A stretch of 64,000 bases of DNA from Linnemannia elongata (GCA_036320915.1 JAXBDG010000022.1:248001-312000), one strand, 5' to 3'. Numbered from the stretch's first letter, positions 1-11,605 are shown. Notes: generated by a model not told the origin, from the sequence alone. Numbers and translations: made by a program.

Positions 1-113
1 TGTGGGAGAGGGAGTTGTGGGTCTGCTGCTCAGCATTTTTATTTATTTTATTTCATTGCTTGACTGCACCGAATGTACATTGTGCGTCGTTTTTGTTTGC
101 TTTGTTACTTCAG

Positions 114-1839
114 GCTAAAGTCTTGGCTCGGGCTTGAGCGATGGGCTTATGGACAGTCGAAGAAAAAGTAGATGGCGTTATGTTGGTTGACAACGTCTTT
201 TCGTGCTCGTTGCTCGCTTTACTGACCAACGGTCGGTATGTTTGTTGCAATAGCATTCCCTACACCAAGGCGCATTTTGCTACTGGTGAACCCGAACGGT
301 GGCGTAGGCAAGGCGAAGCGAATCAACGACACGGTAGTCAAGCCCATGCTTCAACACTCGGGACTCACTGTCAAGGAGCAATGTAAGCGCCCCATCCTCT
401 TCTCGTTCGATTCCAAACTGGGCACTCTCTATAGGTATACGTTAGGAACTGAGCTCGATCTAAATCTTGCAATTTTTTTGTTCCATTCTTGACTTCTGTA
501 TCGTAGATACAGAGTACGGTCGACATGCGGTCGATATTGCATCCAAGGTGAATCTGGACGAGGTCGATTCTTTGGTAGTTGTCTCTGGTGATGGAGTCCT
601 ACATGAGGTCATTAATGGTCTGTTGTCGCGCCCTGACTGGGACCGAGCCAGGAAGAAGTCTATCGGAATCGTGCCTGCAGGATCGGGAAATGCGATTGCG
701 GCTTCACTCGGTATCGTCAGTCAGTTCGTGGCGACGCTTACTGTCATTCGTGGAGAGACGTCCAAGCTGGATATCTTTTCACTGTCTCAACTCAATAGAC
801 CAAAGATCTACTCCATGCTGTCTTTCAGCTGGGGTATGATGGCCGATGCCGACATCGAGTCTGACAAGTACGTTGTCCCATTTGCGCAGGTGGTCCATGT
901 GGATTCGTGTCTCTCCTTCTGTGCCATACTTAATCACCCTCTATTCGTCTCTTCATCTCTGACAGTTACCGCTGGCTGGGTCCATTGCGGTTCGACGTGG
1001 CAGGATTTATTCGAATGATCAGATTGCGACGATACCCCGGAAAGGTCTATGTACTTCCTCCAAAACACCAACAGAACCCTTCAACAACTGAGCAACAACT
1101 GACACCGCCGCAATCCCCCTCACACAAGCGAGAACCCGAGTCTCAATTCCAACACCTTCTCGACAGTAACATCAAGGAACCACCCAAACCATGGAGCCTT
1201 ATCCTCAACATGCCCTTCTACAGCATGCTTCTGCTGCTGAACTGTCCCAACGTGGGCGAGACTATCTTTTTCACGGACACGATCCGGTTCAACGACGGGA
1301 TCATGCGGCTCTGGTACTCGGCTGAGACGCGGTTCTGGAAGATCTTGATGCCCTTCATCTTTGACCAGCAGAACGGCAAGATGGTCGAGCGGGACTTGAT
1401 GAAGGATCTGGAGTGCGGAGGGATCTTGATTATTCCTGGAGTTGAAGGCAAGCCTGACGATCCGTCGACGCATAAGGTTATCGAGCCTGATTGGGTTACC
1501 TCATCAGCAGCAAAGGCGCAGAATATTTACCAAAATCCCGGACTTTTCGATGTCGATGGAGAAGTCATGCCGACCGCCAGGACATTGATTGAGATCCACC
1601 CCAGTCTGATGAACATTCTAGTCCCAGAGTGGCTGTACCACAAGGACGATGATAACACAACGGCGAGAGCACATGAGGCCGCGGTGATCCAGGCGATAAA
1701 AGCCCAGCAGAAGGTTCGTTCAAGTTTTGGCGGTGTTTTGGTTGTTGCAGCGACTATCGCTGTTGCTGCTGCTGCCGTCATTTTGTCGGTCGACAGCCAT
1801 GCTCTTGTCGAGTCCCTTCTATCCACCCTTCAGTTTTGA
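114..1839 (+). CDS. Sphingosine kinase / diacylglycerol-kinase-family lipid kinase, 5' part outside window
   Basis: Lipid kinase of the LCB4/LCB5 (sphingosine kinase) type, which phosphorylates long-chain sphingoid bases. Exons that join in frame are 114-167, 270-382, 507-867 and 966-1839 (466 residues visible). The glycine-rich start RRILLLVNPNGGVGKAK, the GDG nucleotide loop in VVSGDGVLHEVINGL, and the later VPAGSGNA segment mark the DAGK catalytic domain. FDVDGE near the C-terminus matches the conserved VDGE of the second lobe. A hydrophobic stretch near the C-terminus (GGVLVVAATIAVAAAAVIL) could be a membrane anchor, which is unusual for the family. Position 113 looks like a splice acceptor, so the N-terminus lies before base 1. 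The 168-269 intron was chosen because it gives QSKKK joined to RILLLVNP; a start at 238 is a weaker alternative. The family call is firm, but exact substrate cannot be read from sequence. Confidence 0.85.
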
Positions 1840-2682
1840 TCGTGTCCATTCGCCCATTCATAATACCATAATAAACCCCCCCCTCTTTTCATCTTCTTTT
1901 TGACGGAGAAAGTTATAGGAAGTTGGCGCTACTAAATGAATGCTCGGAACAACAAATGCCCAATTTCCTTTTTTTTTTTTTTTTTTTGTCTCATTGCTAC
2001 GCTATCTTTTCACTCTCACTCTTTCATTCCCTTAACAGGACCTCAGATCCACGCACATTGTTGTAGAGAACGAGAAAAAAACTCTACCTTTTATTGCAAA
2101 CGGATGTCAAGGTCACCACAATCTTCTCCGACCTTCATCGTAATTTATTTCACCTACTAGTAACTTGAATAACACTTTATCTACACTTTTGAAACCCACC
2201 GCCTTACCCCTGTCTCCTTCACTCCCTGTCCCCTGACCTGCCCTGAAAAAAAGATCAATTCTATTTCTGCTCTAGTCCAGATTCTCAATAGTCTTTATTT
2301 GTGAAAAAAAGGAAAAGAAAAAAAAGGATGACTGTGTTGTACTAGAGAACATAGGCGTTCGACGCGTGAATGCCTTCGTCTTGGCTGAGTTTTGCACTCT
2401 CACACGCGCCAAGTCCAGAGATTTTTTTAAAAAAAAGAAAATGAGTTGATCTGACTGTGGGTGAGGTTAAGAGGGATATCGAAAGAATGGCGTGCAACGC
2501 GCTTTAAATTTTGTAATATTAATGCATGGAGAAAGATACCGCGAGTCATCCACAGGACCAAAACAAAAGTTGGTCGAACATCTTTGACGCGAAAGGAAGC
2601 TATGAACCTGCCGTTGACGACCAAAAAAGCAGGAACTAGGATCAAGAAACGAGTCGTCGCGATCCAAAATGGCAAAAGAATA
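1840..2682. other. Non-coding stretch after the lipid kinase gene
   Basis: No coding region is supported. It holds an A/T-rich probable 3' UTR, a T-run near 1970-1987 and several short A-runs. Open frames here are short and low in complexity. Confidence 0.6.
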
Positions 2683-2753
2683 TGAAAGTGCCGGGACTCG
2701 AACCCGGTTCTCAGGCTTGGAAGGCCGGAATGATACCCATATACTACACTTTC
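2683..2753 (-). tRNA. tRNA-Gly (UCC anticodon)
   Basis: On the minus strand the 71-nt sequence folds as a tRNA. The acceptor strands GAAAGTG and CACTTTC are fully complementary, with a following A discriminator. The D-arm contains TATGGGTATCA, the anticodon loop reads CTTCCAA (anticodon TCC), and the T-arm is CCGGG/TTCGAGT/CCCGG, which also gives a good B box. An A/T-rich, TATA-like stretch lies about 30 nt upstream. Confidence 0.9.
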
Positions 2754-2865
2754 TTTGTTTGGATGGAATTTATGAATATTTAAGAGATATAAGAATCAAA
2801 TAACGCCACCAAAGTTAATCATCCTACCCCTTACTATGTTTTAACCCTTTTAAAGCCTACAAAAA

Positions 2866-3056
2866 CGTCCCAGCCTGAGAAGGCGAGTGATTGTTGCGCT
2901 GAGCCTGCCGAGCTTTGGACTCAGGGACAGCGACTAGGTCTATGGCTACTGGGAGAGTTCAGTTGATAGTGCCCTTTTTATTCCTTTGAATGCCTCCTGT
3001 AGTTGTTAACTAGAGAAATAAATCGCAAACAAAAAAAAAAAAAAAAAAAAAAAAAA
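2866..3056 (+). mobile_element. Poly-A retroposon insertion with 14-bp target-site duplication
   Basis: The 14-mer AAAGCCTACAAAAA occurs at 2852-2865 and again at 3057-3070. The second copy immediately follows an A-run of about 29. The insert between them carries AATAAA about 15 nt before the A tract and ends CTAGAGAAATAAATCGCAAAC. This is the signature of LINE-type target-primed retrotransposition of a polyadenylated RNA. Its 3' half is similar to the insertion at 28639-28834 (shared GATGCCTCCT-like and AGAGA-ATAAA blocks in the same order). It could be a 5'-truncated LINE tail or a SINE; no coding region remains. Confidence 0.75.
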
Positions 3057-3070
3057 AAAGCCTACAAAAA

Positions 3071-4110
3071 AAAAATAACTCGCAAACAAAAAATCCCAAA
3101 AAAAGTCCTTGTAAAGACGCGTTCCTTCGCACGTTCACGTTCTAGAGGTCTATACCTCTTTGATCTCTTTAACTCTTTTTCCAGTCTGGCCTTTTTCCGT
3201 TTTACCCTTGTTGACGCTTCATCTCTTAACAATCCCGCATCCAGTAACACGTCCACGTCCAAGCACCTCCCTCCTTCACCTTTTACTCTCCGCCTGCACG
3301 ACGGCTTACCTATCCCCCAAAGATCCCAAAAGTTGAACATTTTACTCCCTTCCCTTTACCTTTCGTCTTTCTTGTTACAAGGCCCTTGGACAGAGTAGTA
3401 TTAAATTGAAGGTTGTCTGGACATTGTAAGTGATACTCATTCTTTTCTCTGTGGATCGCGTCTCCTTCAATTTTTCGTTTTGGTCGCCTAAGTGGCTCGG
3501 ATAGGGGGGGTAAGAAAAGATGTGCCTGAGTAAAAGTCAATGCCCTTTTCCATTGAAAAATTGTTGGCTATTTCCATCAATGAACCAGAGGAAAGCGACC
3601 AAAGTCTAAAAGAAAAAAAAAAATGAACACCTTCGCCGTGGTTTGTGATACACAGCATGGAATGAAGCAAAAAACCCCCCCCCCCCGACCTCTCTAATCT
3701 CATTCTGATTTTTCCTCTCGTTCTGATGAGGTGAACCCAGGTAAGTGGAGAAGAAATTGACGCAACGACAGGATGTCATTATGTGAATGTGGGTGAGAGA
3801 AAGTAAAAAATGAAGAAGGAAACAAGCTTTTTTTTTCGGTATGTCCTCAGCTCATTTATTCTCGCTGATGCATGCTTGAGTAGTATCCAAGGCCCGAAAA
3901 AACTCTACCATTATACTTAAAGACATAGTCGAATTGGGAGAAGGGTTCGGAATGATATCCTGACATACTGCACCTTTCCTCTTCTTCTTGACTTGGAGGG
4001 ATCAAGACTATTTCTCTCATTATCTGACGCCACCGAAAAAGGTAAAACCGACAAGGACAGATCAGAGTAAAATAGCAGCAAAACCAACAAAAAAAACAGA
4101 AAAGAAGAAG
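3071..4110. other. Non-coding stretch with homopolymer runs
   Basis: No gene is supported. Features are short pyrimidine-rich tracts, a C-run of about 13 near 3674-3686, and several A-runs. The open frames have no recognisable domain and are interrupted by homopolymers. Confidence 0.55.
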
Positions 4111-4194
4111 GGATGCGGAGGGGCAGGTTCGACCCTGCGTACCCTCATTTGAGAATGGCAACGGATAGTTTGAAAAAGAGTCGCTAACACATCC
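4111..4194 (-). ncRNA. tRNA-like small RNA, copy 1 of 3
   Basis: On the minus strand, an 84-nt sequence is closed by GGATGTG (5') and CGCATCC (3'), which pair completely. A nested GAGG/CCTC helix and a T-arm-like hairpin (GCAGG, GTCGAA, CCTGC) sit directly on the 3' side. T-rich sequence suited to Pol III termination follows. TATAAA lies 32 nt upstream of the first G. Copies 2 and 3 keep the same helices with different bases. It is not a normal tRNA: no D-arm can be drawn and four extra bases separate the T-arm from the acceptor strand. Possible identities are an unusual class II tRNA relic, a SINE head or an unknown Pol III RNA. Confidence 0.5.
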
Positions 4195-4220
4195 TTATAT
4201 TCGAATGTTAAGGCAAAGAC

Positions 4221-4226
4221 TTTATA
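4221..4226 (-). promoter_or_regulatory. TATA box upstream of tRNA-like RNA copy 1
   Basis: TATAAA within GTATAAAGTC on the minus strand, 32 nt before the predicted RNA start at 4194. Copy 3 has the identical decamer at the identical distance although the sequence between differs, which suggests a functional promoter element. Confidence 0.5.
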
Positions 4227-4278
4227 CTTCACTTTTGCTATTAGAATCCAAAGATAGAAAGGCAGCGCGTGTGGTTGG

Positions 4279-4312
<34 letters not shown>

Positions 4313-4960
4313 TTTCTGGAGGCGCGGTTGTGGCACATTGTTTGAAAAAAAAAAGGGGGGGAGGGGAGGGGGAGGTGAATGCCAAGCGTGAAGAGAGAAA
4401 AGAAACTCCCAGCTGGGCGAGTTGATGCAAATAATGATTCTTCTTATACTGCTCTCTCTATTGTCTTGGAGGCAACGAGCTCCGGGGACCCCCATTCTGC
4501 TGCCAAACATTGCCCTTTTACTTGATCCATCAAAGTGCCTCTAATGCAAAGCACCAAAAAAATAATTAACGACCGAAAAAGACAAATCAGAGGCCGTTAT
4601 CGCGTCGTACGATGAAGTTTCAGTGACTAGCTGGAAATGTTTGGAGGCGAAAATAAAGTCTGTGTGCTGAGAAAGAAAAAAAAAGACAAAGTGCGCGTGG
4701 ATGGCATTTGTGAGTGCAGGAGAATGATAACATTTTTACTGTGAGTGAGATGAGTGGAGTGAGAGTGACGAAGAACTCTGCGGGTGAAGAGCAGCCGTGA
4801 GAAGAAGAGATATATTAAATAAAAAAAAGGAGAGTTTCTATGGGTGAGAGTGTTATAAGGACCGCCAAAAAAGAACGTAAAAAAAAGTGAATGAACCCAA
4901 AAGATAGAAAAGGCCCAAGAGAAACAAAAGCCAACAATAAAAAAACACAAAAAGAAGAAG

Positions 4961-5043
4961 GGATGCGGAGGCAGGTATTGAACCTGTTAGTCCTCAGTTC
5001 AATTTCATCGAGTTTGGAGTGTGAAGAGATTGCTGACGCATCC
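4961..5043 (-). ncRNA. tRNA-like small RNA, copy 2 of 3
   Basis: An 83-nt minus-strand copy with terminal strands GGATGCG and CGCATCC. The GAGG/CCTC inner helix is kept, and the hairpin ACAGG-TTCAATA-CCTG has a canonical T-loop. CCCTTCTTCTTTTTG and a longer T-run follow the 3' end as in the other copies. Unlike copies 1 and 3, no TATAAA is found about 30 nt upstream, so this copy may be silent. Confidence 0.45.
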
Positions 5044-5147
5044 TTGAAAACGTACAATTGAACCTGCCTTCTTCTACCCGCCATGTGTCGCCCTTCACCA
5101 CAAAAAAAAAGACGGTTGCAGAAAGACTTAAAAAAAACAAAAAGAAG

Positions 5148-5233
5148 GGATGCGGAGGTACAGGTTTGATCCTGTATGGACCCTCAAGTGAGATCAAAGA
5201 ATACTGTTTGAGAAAGAGATTGCTAACACATCC
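5148..5233 (-). ncRNA. tRNA-like small RNA, copy 3 of 3
   Basis: An 86-nt minus-strand copy: GGATGTG / CGCATCC outer helix, GAGG / CCTC inner helix and TACAGG / CCTGTA hairpin. Compared with copy 1 the hairpin stem has changed on both sides (GCAGG/CCTGC against TACAGG/CCTGTA), a compensatory change. Homology with the copy 1 locus continues upstream through the TATA box, an A-run and a shared block CTGGAGGCGCGGTT, so the whole locus of about 220 bp was duplicated. Confidence 0.5.
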
Positions 5234-5259
5234 TTGCTATTGAGAGTCGAATCAGGGAC

Positions 5260-5265
5260 TTTATA
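5260..5265 (-). promoter_or_regulatory. TATA box upstream of tRNA-like RNA copy 3
   Basis: TATAAA within GTATAAAGTC, 32 nt before the predicted RNA start at 5233, matching the copy 1 arrangement exactly. Confidence 0.5.
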
Positions 5266-5364
5266 CCTCACTCCTCTCTTTCCACTCGTTCGAAGGCCAA
5301 GCAGATATGAGGTCTGGTGAGCTGAAAAAAAAAATAATGCTGGAGGCGCGGTTCTGGAAAAGAA

Positions 5365-5813
5365 GGGCGGGCGAGCCCACCATAATGGTAAAGCTTCCCC
5401 CTCTCAGCGCGAGGGTCGTGGGTTCAGACCTACGAAGACACGCTCAATTAGGATTTGACGGTATTGCGCTAGCCTCCCCCTGTCCAGGAGGCCTGAGATG
5501 AAATAATTCTCAGACGCACAAAGTGCATGGACAGAGTGAGTATGCCCACTATATGGCTAAGTTAACCTGGTGATGAGCCAGTCTGAATGCCGTGTGGAGC
5601 CAGCCAAATCGGCGCACCGCTTAGATAAACCTTTCAGTGTTCTAGTACATTCTGTCGGGTAACCGGCTTCCTGCACAAGCGTACTAATATGCTTCTGTGC
5701 AAAGTACGCGCACCTAGTTTAGACTTAGATAACAAATATCGTGTACTGCACAAGATAGGCCAATTGTCAGAGGCAATTCTAGGAATAAAAAAAAAAAAAA
5801 AAAAAAAAAAAAA
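5365..5813 (+). mobile_element. tRNA-derived SINE with poly-A tail and 15-bp target-site duplication
   Basis: The 15-mer GGTTCTGGAAAAGAA is found at 5350-5364 and exactly repeated at 5814-5828. The 449-bp insert starts with a tRNA-like head: A-box-like TGGTAAAGCTT at 5386-5396, a CCCTC/GAGGG anticodon-like stem, and B-box-like GGTTCAGACC at 5421-5430. A body of about 330 bp without a reading frame follows, then CTAGGAATAAA and an A tail of about 27. Pol III boxes, poly-A tail and a perfect duplication define a recent SINE insertion mobilised by a LINE. The tRNA of origin is uncertain because the head is diverged. Confidence 0.85.
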
Positions 5814-5965
5814 GGTTCTGGAAAAGAAAAAAAAATCAGGACGAAATTCTTCAGGAAAAGAGATACTGCTCGAATGGCCAGCAAAAAAATCAACATGATC
5901 TCGATTATTTTTTTTTGTCAGTTTTTGCACAACATTTATGAGAATGCCCTTCAGGTTCAGTCTAT

Positions 5966-8631
5966 CTACAAAGGGGTCTTGGTTCCCCAGTCGCCAACAA
6001 TCTTCATCGACTCTTGATCTCCCTTCATTAACCGATCGTCTTCTAACAGACCACCCAGGCACTCCCAAGGATCCTTACCACCACCCCACTTCAATACATG
6101 TTCCCTCAACCTCTCACCTGCACTTCTCGAAGTCGGTGCTGACCTAAAGACAGTCTCCCAGATCTGGGAAGTCACCGTCCGTCCAAAGAGGTACGAGTAA
6201 TATCCTGCTCCGTAACCGTACAAGTGTCCAAACCCGGTCTGCCATGCGGTACCGGGTACTGGTGGCACAATCCCTGTGGCGCGCTGCAAGTTCTCAAGAG
6301 TCGCTGTCGAGTTGAAGGAAGGTGATCCGACTATAGGCGAATAGAGTAACTGATCCAGCATCGCCATTGACCTCTGAGAGTGAAGCTCGATCGCCTGGAA
6401 GGTTGAGCGGTTGGCCTGGTGAGCCATCAGCAGTCCTGCGGGCAGAGGTGCTCCTGTCTGGTGGTGGGTCGCAAAGAGTCCCAGGACGGAGGGGTCAGCC
6501 AAAAAGTGCTCCATCAAAATCGAGGGAATCTCCACAAAGTCGATCGGGCATCTTGTTCCCGACACATTATGGTAATCCGCCCTTCCAATCATAGCTATCA
6601 TCGGATCAACGTGAAAAATATCATAGACGTTAGCATTGGACATGCAAAGATGAGCAGCCATGAATATGAGAGGATGCAGGGACGGCGAACTTACAGTGCA
6701 TGGCGTGTCCCATTTCGTGGAAGAGGGTTTCGACCTCGACCCAGCTCAAAAGTGCTGGCTTGCCGCCAGGTGGCCGAGAGAAGCCGCAGGAGAGTACTGC
6801 CAATGGAAGTTGGTACCGACCCTCCTTTCCAGCCATCTTGACACCAGAGTCCGCCCTGGCCAACTCGATCCCCTCGCGAAGTGTCATTCCCTCTGCAATG
6901 TCATGCTCCTCGTCATCGTCGTCGACTCTACGAGAGCACCGCACGGTATAATGGGCAGCATTCAACTGCTTACCCTGGCGGCCATAAAAGTCGCAATATA
7001 TAGTTCCAATCAGCCCTTCCCGCTCATCGACCACGTCCAGCTTCTGGACTTCATCATGCCAAATCTCTCCAGGTTGGACGGTTCCAGGCACAAACTTGAT
7101 TCCATAGAGATGCGAAAACAGTTTCGAAAGTCCGTCCATAGTAGTTCCGACCGAAAAATAGGCCGAGATCGAGTCGCCGTGGGGCATCGTGTTGGTCCGA
7201 CTGCTGACCAGACGGACATAGAAATCCCGATCCCATGCCTCCAGTTGTGCATCCTTGTCCCTTGTCGCCACCCGCTTGGCTTTCTGCAACAACATCAGCT
7301 CACTCTCTACGGCAGCTTCCTGGCTCTTTCCGAGGGTATGCAGGAACGCACTAACGTTCTCGGGGTTCTTGACCATCTTGTCGCCCAAGAACATGTGTCC
7401 ATAACTTGGCAATCCAACCAGTTGTGCCAAGTCATACCGTGTCCTAAGCAGATCGTCCAGAACAGCAACCTTGGCCTTGTCCTCCGCCATACTGGCGACA
7501 TACATAGCCCGTCGAACACCCTCATCCTCGACATGCTTCAACACCATCTGCGACTCCCAGCCCGATGTAGGTACAACAGCGACCTTTTCACCCTGCTTGT
7601 TGGTTTTGGTGATCCGTTGGATGTATCCTGGAGAGAGTCCCTGGAGTCGAGAGGGGGGACTGACTAAGATGTGAGCAGGTCCTGGTCCTGGAGTCGAACA
7701 GTTTTGCATGAAGTCCCTGCCCAAACTGACGACCTTGTCCGACAGCGCCACAAACTGCGCTCGCTTAGCGTCCGAAAGATGAATACCTGACTTTTCGAAA
7801 TCCCGCAAAAATACCAATGCGACTTGACGCTCTGCCTCCGAAAGTCCTGACTCGATCGCTGGCGTGTTTAGCACTGTATGCAGCACCTATAACAAACGCA
7901 AGACACAATTGTTTAGCCTCAAGAATCCCGGTACTAATTGACGAGTGATGCCACTGACCGCAAAAAAATAAAATGATCCCAGGCGTTACCTCGTAGAGCC
8001 TAGGATCGGTGTTGAGAGTATTCATCCACGAAAAGAGTTCCTCATAGACAGTCTCCGCAGCCTGTCTCCAAGCCGGGTCCGGATGCAAACACCGAACAAC
8101 CTCCGCAGCGTCAATGACCTTGCACAGGACATCACTCAACCGGTCAAACAACTTGATCACCTTCCGCATCTCCTGTCCTCCATCCTCCTGCTCGGGTGCA
8201 TGTGCGATCCGCTCCACCAACAAATGTCCACGCGCGATTGCCGCATTCACCGAATTCAGAAATGTTTCCGGGGTCTTGAGATTCGGGTAGAGAAAGAGCC
8301 CCTCCGGTGAGACTGAGGAGGCGAGTCGGGATCGGGAGGAGGAGACTGGAGGGCTGTCAAAGAGTTCACGAAGTGAAGGGGTTGAGGTGGAGTTAAGCAC
8401 TGCTGATGAGGCTGCTACAGCTGCCGACTTTGCGTCGGTTGTTGTTCCTGATATGTGTCGGGCTTGTGTATGTGACAATAGTGCTCTTTGAGAGATACTG
8501 ACGCGTATCGTAGTTGTTACTGTTGTTGGGAGTACGCGCCCTGTTGACGCTCTGGCATAGGAGGAGCGAAGTGCAGCTGCTGTCCTGGAGGCAGCCCTAT
8601 TCTGTAGGATGCGGCCTAATCCTGCGGACAT
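5966..8631 (-). CDS. OCT1: Mitochondrial intermediate peptidase (M3 metallopeptidase)
   Basis: Zinc oligopeptidase that trims an N-terminal octapeptide from imported precursors in the mitochondrial matrix. Exons 8631-7990, 7886-6695 and 6594-5966 join in frame to 820 residues, close to the usual size. The N-terminus is rich in Arg, Ser and Ala with no acidic residues (MSAGLGRILQNRAASRTAAA), a good matrix-targeting signal. The zinc site HEMGHAMH is near residue 604, and the exon junction falls just after it; the downstream glutamate ligand region is DFVEIPS. The SINE at 5365-5813 sits about 140 bp past the stop, in or near the 3' UTR. The folate gene ends only 195 bp upstream of the start, so the promoter must be compact. 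Confidence 0.93.
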
Positions 8632-8826
8632 GTTGTCGTGTGTGTTGTTAAAGAGGAAGGTAGGTTGTGTGGGGAAAAGGGGAAAGAAGGAAACACAAAA
8701 CGAAGAAAAACTCCACCGATTAAAACATCCCGACTGTGGGAAAAATGTACAAAAACCCAGCTCAGGTCAGTCACATATTCAAAAAATAATCGATTTAATA
8801 TCTATGACTGATTCTCCACATCCCTT

Positions 8827-11605
8827 CTACACACGCCAAATGGCATCGGCGACCTTGATGACATCCCGGATCTCCTTGACATCGTGCACCCGGACAATAC
8901 CTGCTCCTCCTGCAACCGACGCCGTACAGGCTGCTGCTGTGCCCCATGCACGCTTTGTGGCATCAGGCTGCTGTGTCAATTGTCCAATGAACGCCTTTCT
9001 TGAAGGACCCACCAGGCAAGGGTATCCAACCAAAGGACTCGTTTCCGACTGGGTCAACTCAGGAAGACGACGCAAAACCTGGAGAGACTGCTCGCTGTCC
9101 TTAGCAAAACCAATACCAGGATCAGGGATAATGTTCCAGCGGTGCACACCAGCTGCAATAGCGCGCTGGATAGACTTGCTGAGGTCACGGCCAATTTCCC
9201 CAACAACGTCGTTCTTTGCGCCGTAATCCGTCTGCGACATCATGGTCTTGGAGTCACCGCGCATATGCATCAGGCAGACAGGAACGTTCCACTTGGCCAT
9301 GACGCCGTACATAGCAGGATCTCTCTTTCCGGCCGAGACGTCGTTGATCAGATCAGCACCAGCCTCAATCGCCTTGTCTGCAACAACAGCGCGGAAGGTA
9401 TCGACCGAGATAGGTGCCTCGAATCCTCTGGCGCGCAACAACTGGATCACAGGAACGACGCGACGAATTTCCTCCTCCTCAGAAATTTCTTCAGAGTTGG
9501 GACGAGTCGACATTCCTCCAATGTCAATGATATCGGCGCCGTCGTCAATCAATTGCTGAGCACGAAGAGCTGCTGCCTCTGCAGTACTGTAATCACCGCC
9601 ATCGCTGAAGCTGTCGGGGGTAGTGTTGAGGATTCCCATGATAAGAGTCTTGGCATCCCAGTGGACAATCTTGCGACGCAGAGGGAATGACTTGTGGATG
9701 TTGCTGTCACTACCGGGGCTAGCCTCCTCCTGCTTCAACAACAACTGCGACAATAGCTGGCTGATATGGCGGTACAACTTGGGGTGCTCCACATCCTTAG
9801 CGATACTATACACATAAACAGTACAACAAAGAGGGGTTCTGGTCAGTTAAGACGTTCTCCCAGAAGCAACAAAGAGTAGTGAAAACAAAAGCAGTAACAG
9901 AAAGGTACGTACTCGCAGAGGGGTCGGAGGACAAACTCACGCTCTTGCATGGCAATGTGAGGAATGGTCAAGACGTCGTCCTTGTACTCGATAGAGTCGT
10001 ACAAAAGAATGTCAATGTCGATGGGGCGAGGTCCGTTGCGAATGGTGTTAAAGTCACGACCCATTTCTGCTTCAATATCTTTGATCTTCTTCAGCAGCTC
10101 CAATGGTGTCAAATCTGTCCTGATCTATTCATCATCAACATTGAAATGTACAATAATTAGCATGCGTCGTTGTCAAATGTCGTTATCTCATGTAATCAGA
10201 AACATACAAATCAGCATGCATAAAAGAAATTACCTTGCAGGCGGCATTAAGGAACGGTGGCTGGTCTGTGACATACATGGGTGGGGTCTCGTACAGGAAC
10301 GAAGTATCAACAACACGAACATGGTCGCCTTGCTCCAACATCTTGAGGGCGTTGGTCAAGTTGGCAGCTGAATCTCCCAGGTTGGATCCCAAGGCCAAGT
10401 AGACTTCATGACTGAGCTGTTCAGGGATAGGGCCGCGCTTTGGAAGGGTGCTGGCCAGAGGGGTGTTGCCGAAACCAGGGATGGTCGAGATGGACGAGAC
10501 ACCTCGGGTATGGGTCTTGTTAGCAGCAGCTGCAGAAGCAAAGAATGCCCTGTCGCGTGTAATCTCAACTCCAGCTGATCCTGCAAAAACGATAGCGCTA
10601 GGCTTCTCCATCTTGACAGTGATCTTGCTGACATGGCACTTTTCGATCGCAATGCGTGCTACAGATGTGACAAAGGCCTCAACAGTCTTGTAGGAGGAAG
10701 CCTCGATGTACTTTGTGATGGTCCTGACAATGGTGCGGTAGTTGTGGGTGCTGGAGACATAGTCGGCCCTGCGATCAGGGGTATCGTCCATGCCGGGGTA
10801 GATCTGCAAGTTCAAGACGACGAGCTGCTCCTCTTCACGCTCCCAGGGGTTGACTCCAATGATGCAAGACAGTTTCAGATCCTTGACAAAGATGATGTCG
10901 TGTTGGTTGAAGCGGACGGGGCAAGGGACTGTGCCGGTGAGTTCTCCCTCGGTGTAGTCGGAACGGGAGCGAGTGATCTCGACTCCAGCGGAGGCAGCGT
11001 GTAAGAGGGCACGGGGCTTGTCGATCCTGACGGTGATCTTGGGCGCGTGGCACTTGGAGATAACAACACGGGCAATTGAGTCGGCAAGAGCTTCGACTGA
11101 CCGGAACTCTGACTTTTCCGAGTGGGCCTCGACGGTCTTGCAAAGAACTCCATAATGGATCGAGTAGGGCTAATTCATGTTGAAGGAAACAAAAGGTTTG
11201 GAGCAAGAAGGGTGGGTCGTGGGAGGTGAGGAGAAAGGAGGGAGGGGATGAACGATAACCCGGGATCAGGAAGGAGGAGGATGGAGACGCGGGCAAAGTA
11301 GGGAAAGTCAAAAAGCAATTACCAAGGCGTGTGAGTATTCTGTCTGGTGGGTAATAATACGCCTTGAACTTATTTCATGACGGATACATTCGAACGAGCT
11401 GAAAGTAACTTACGAGGTGGTCGGTATCGCCGGCCTGGGAGACGCTTGTGTAGACGACGAGGTTGATGATGATTGGCTGTCGCTTGGATCGTTCCCATGC
11501 GTCGACGCCGATGATGTTGCGGACGGAGAGGTCCCTGATGCAGATCTTGTCTGTCATGGGTAGGTCGACGACGGTGTCTTCCTTTGTGTGTTCGGCGGCA
11601 CTCAT
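8827..11605 (-). CDS. FOL1: Multifunctional folate synthesis protein (DHNA-HPPK-DHPS)
   Basis: Trifunctional fungal folate enzyme: dihydroneopterin aldolase, hydroxymethyl-dihydropterin pyrophosphokinase and dihydropteroate synthase, the sulfonamide target. Exons 11605-11414, 11169-10234, 10124-9913 and 9805-8827 give 772 residues. Two tandem aldolase-like domains fill about residues 15-260 (ICIRDLSVRNIIGVDAWER, then FVKDLKLSCIIGVNPWERE). The HPPK domain opens with YLALGSNLGD and contains NGPRPIDIDILLYD. DHPS starts near residue 500 with LIMGILNTTPDSFSDGGDY and continues through STRPNSEE, SVDTFRA and GPSRKAFIG. All expected motifs are present and no frameshift is seen. The fused arrangement is typical of fungi. 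Confidence 0.95.

Noticed and set aside
5365..5435. Possible functional tRNA gene at the SINE head
   Set aside because: Acceptor stem cannot be closed and the B box is imperfect; it lies inside a duplication-flanked insert, so it is a SINE promoter head.
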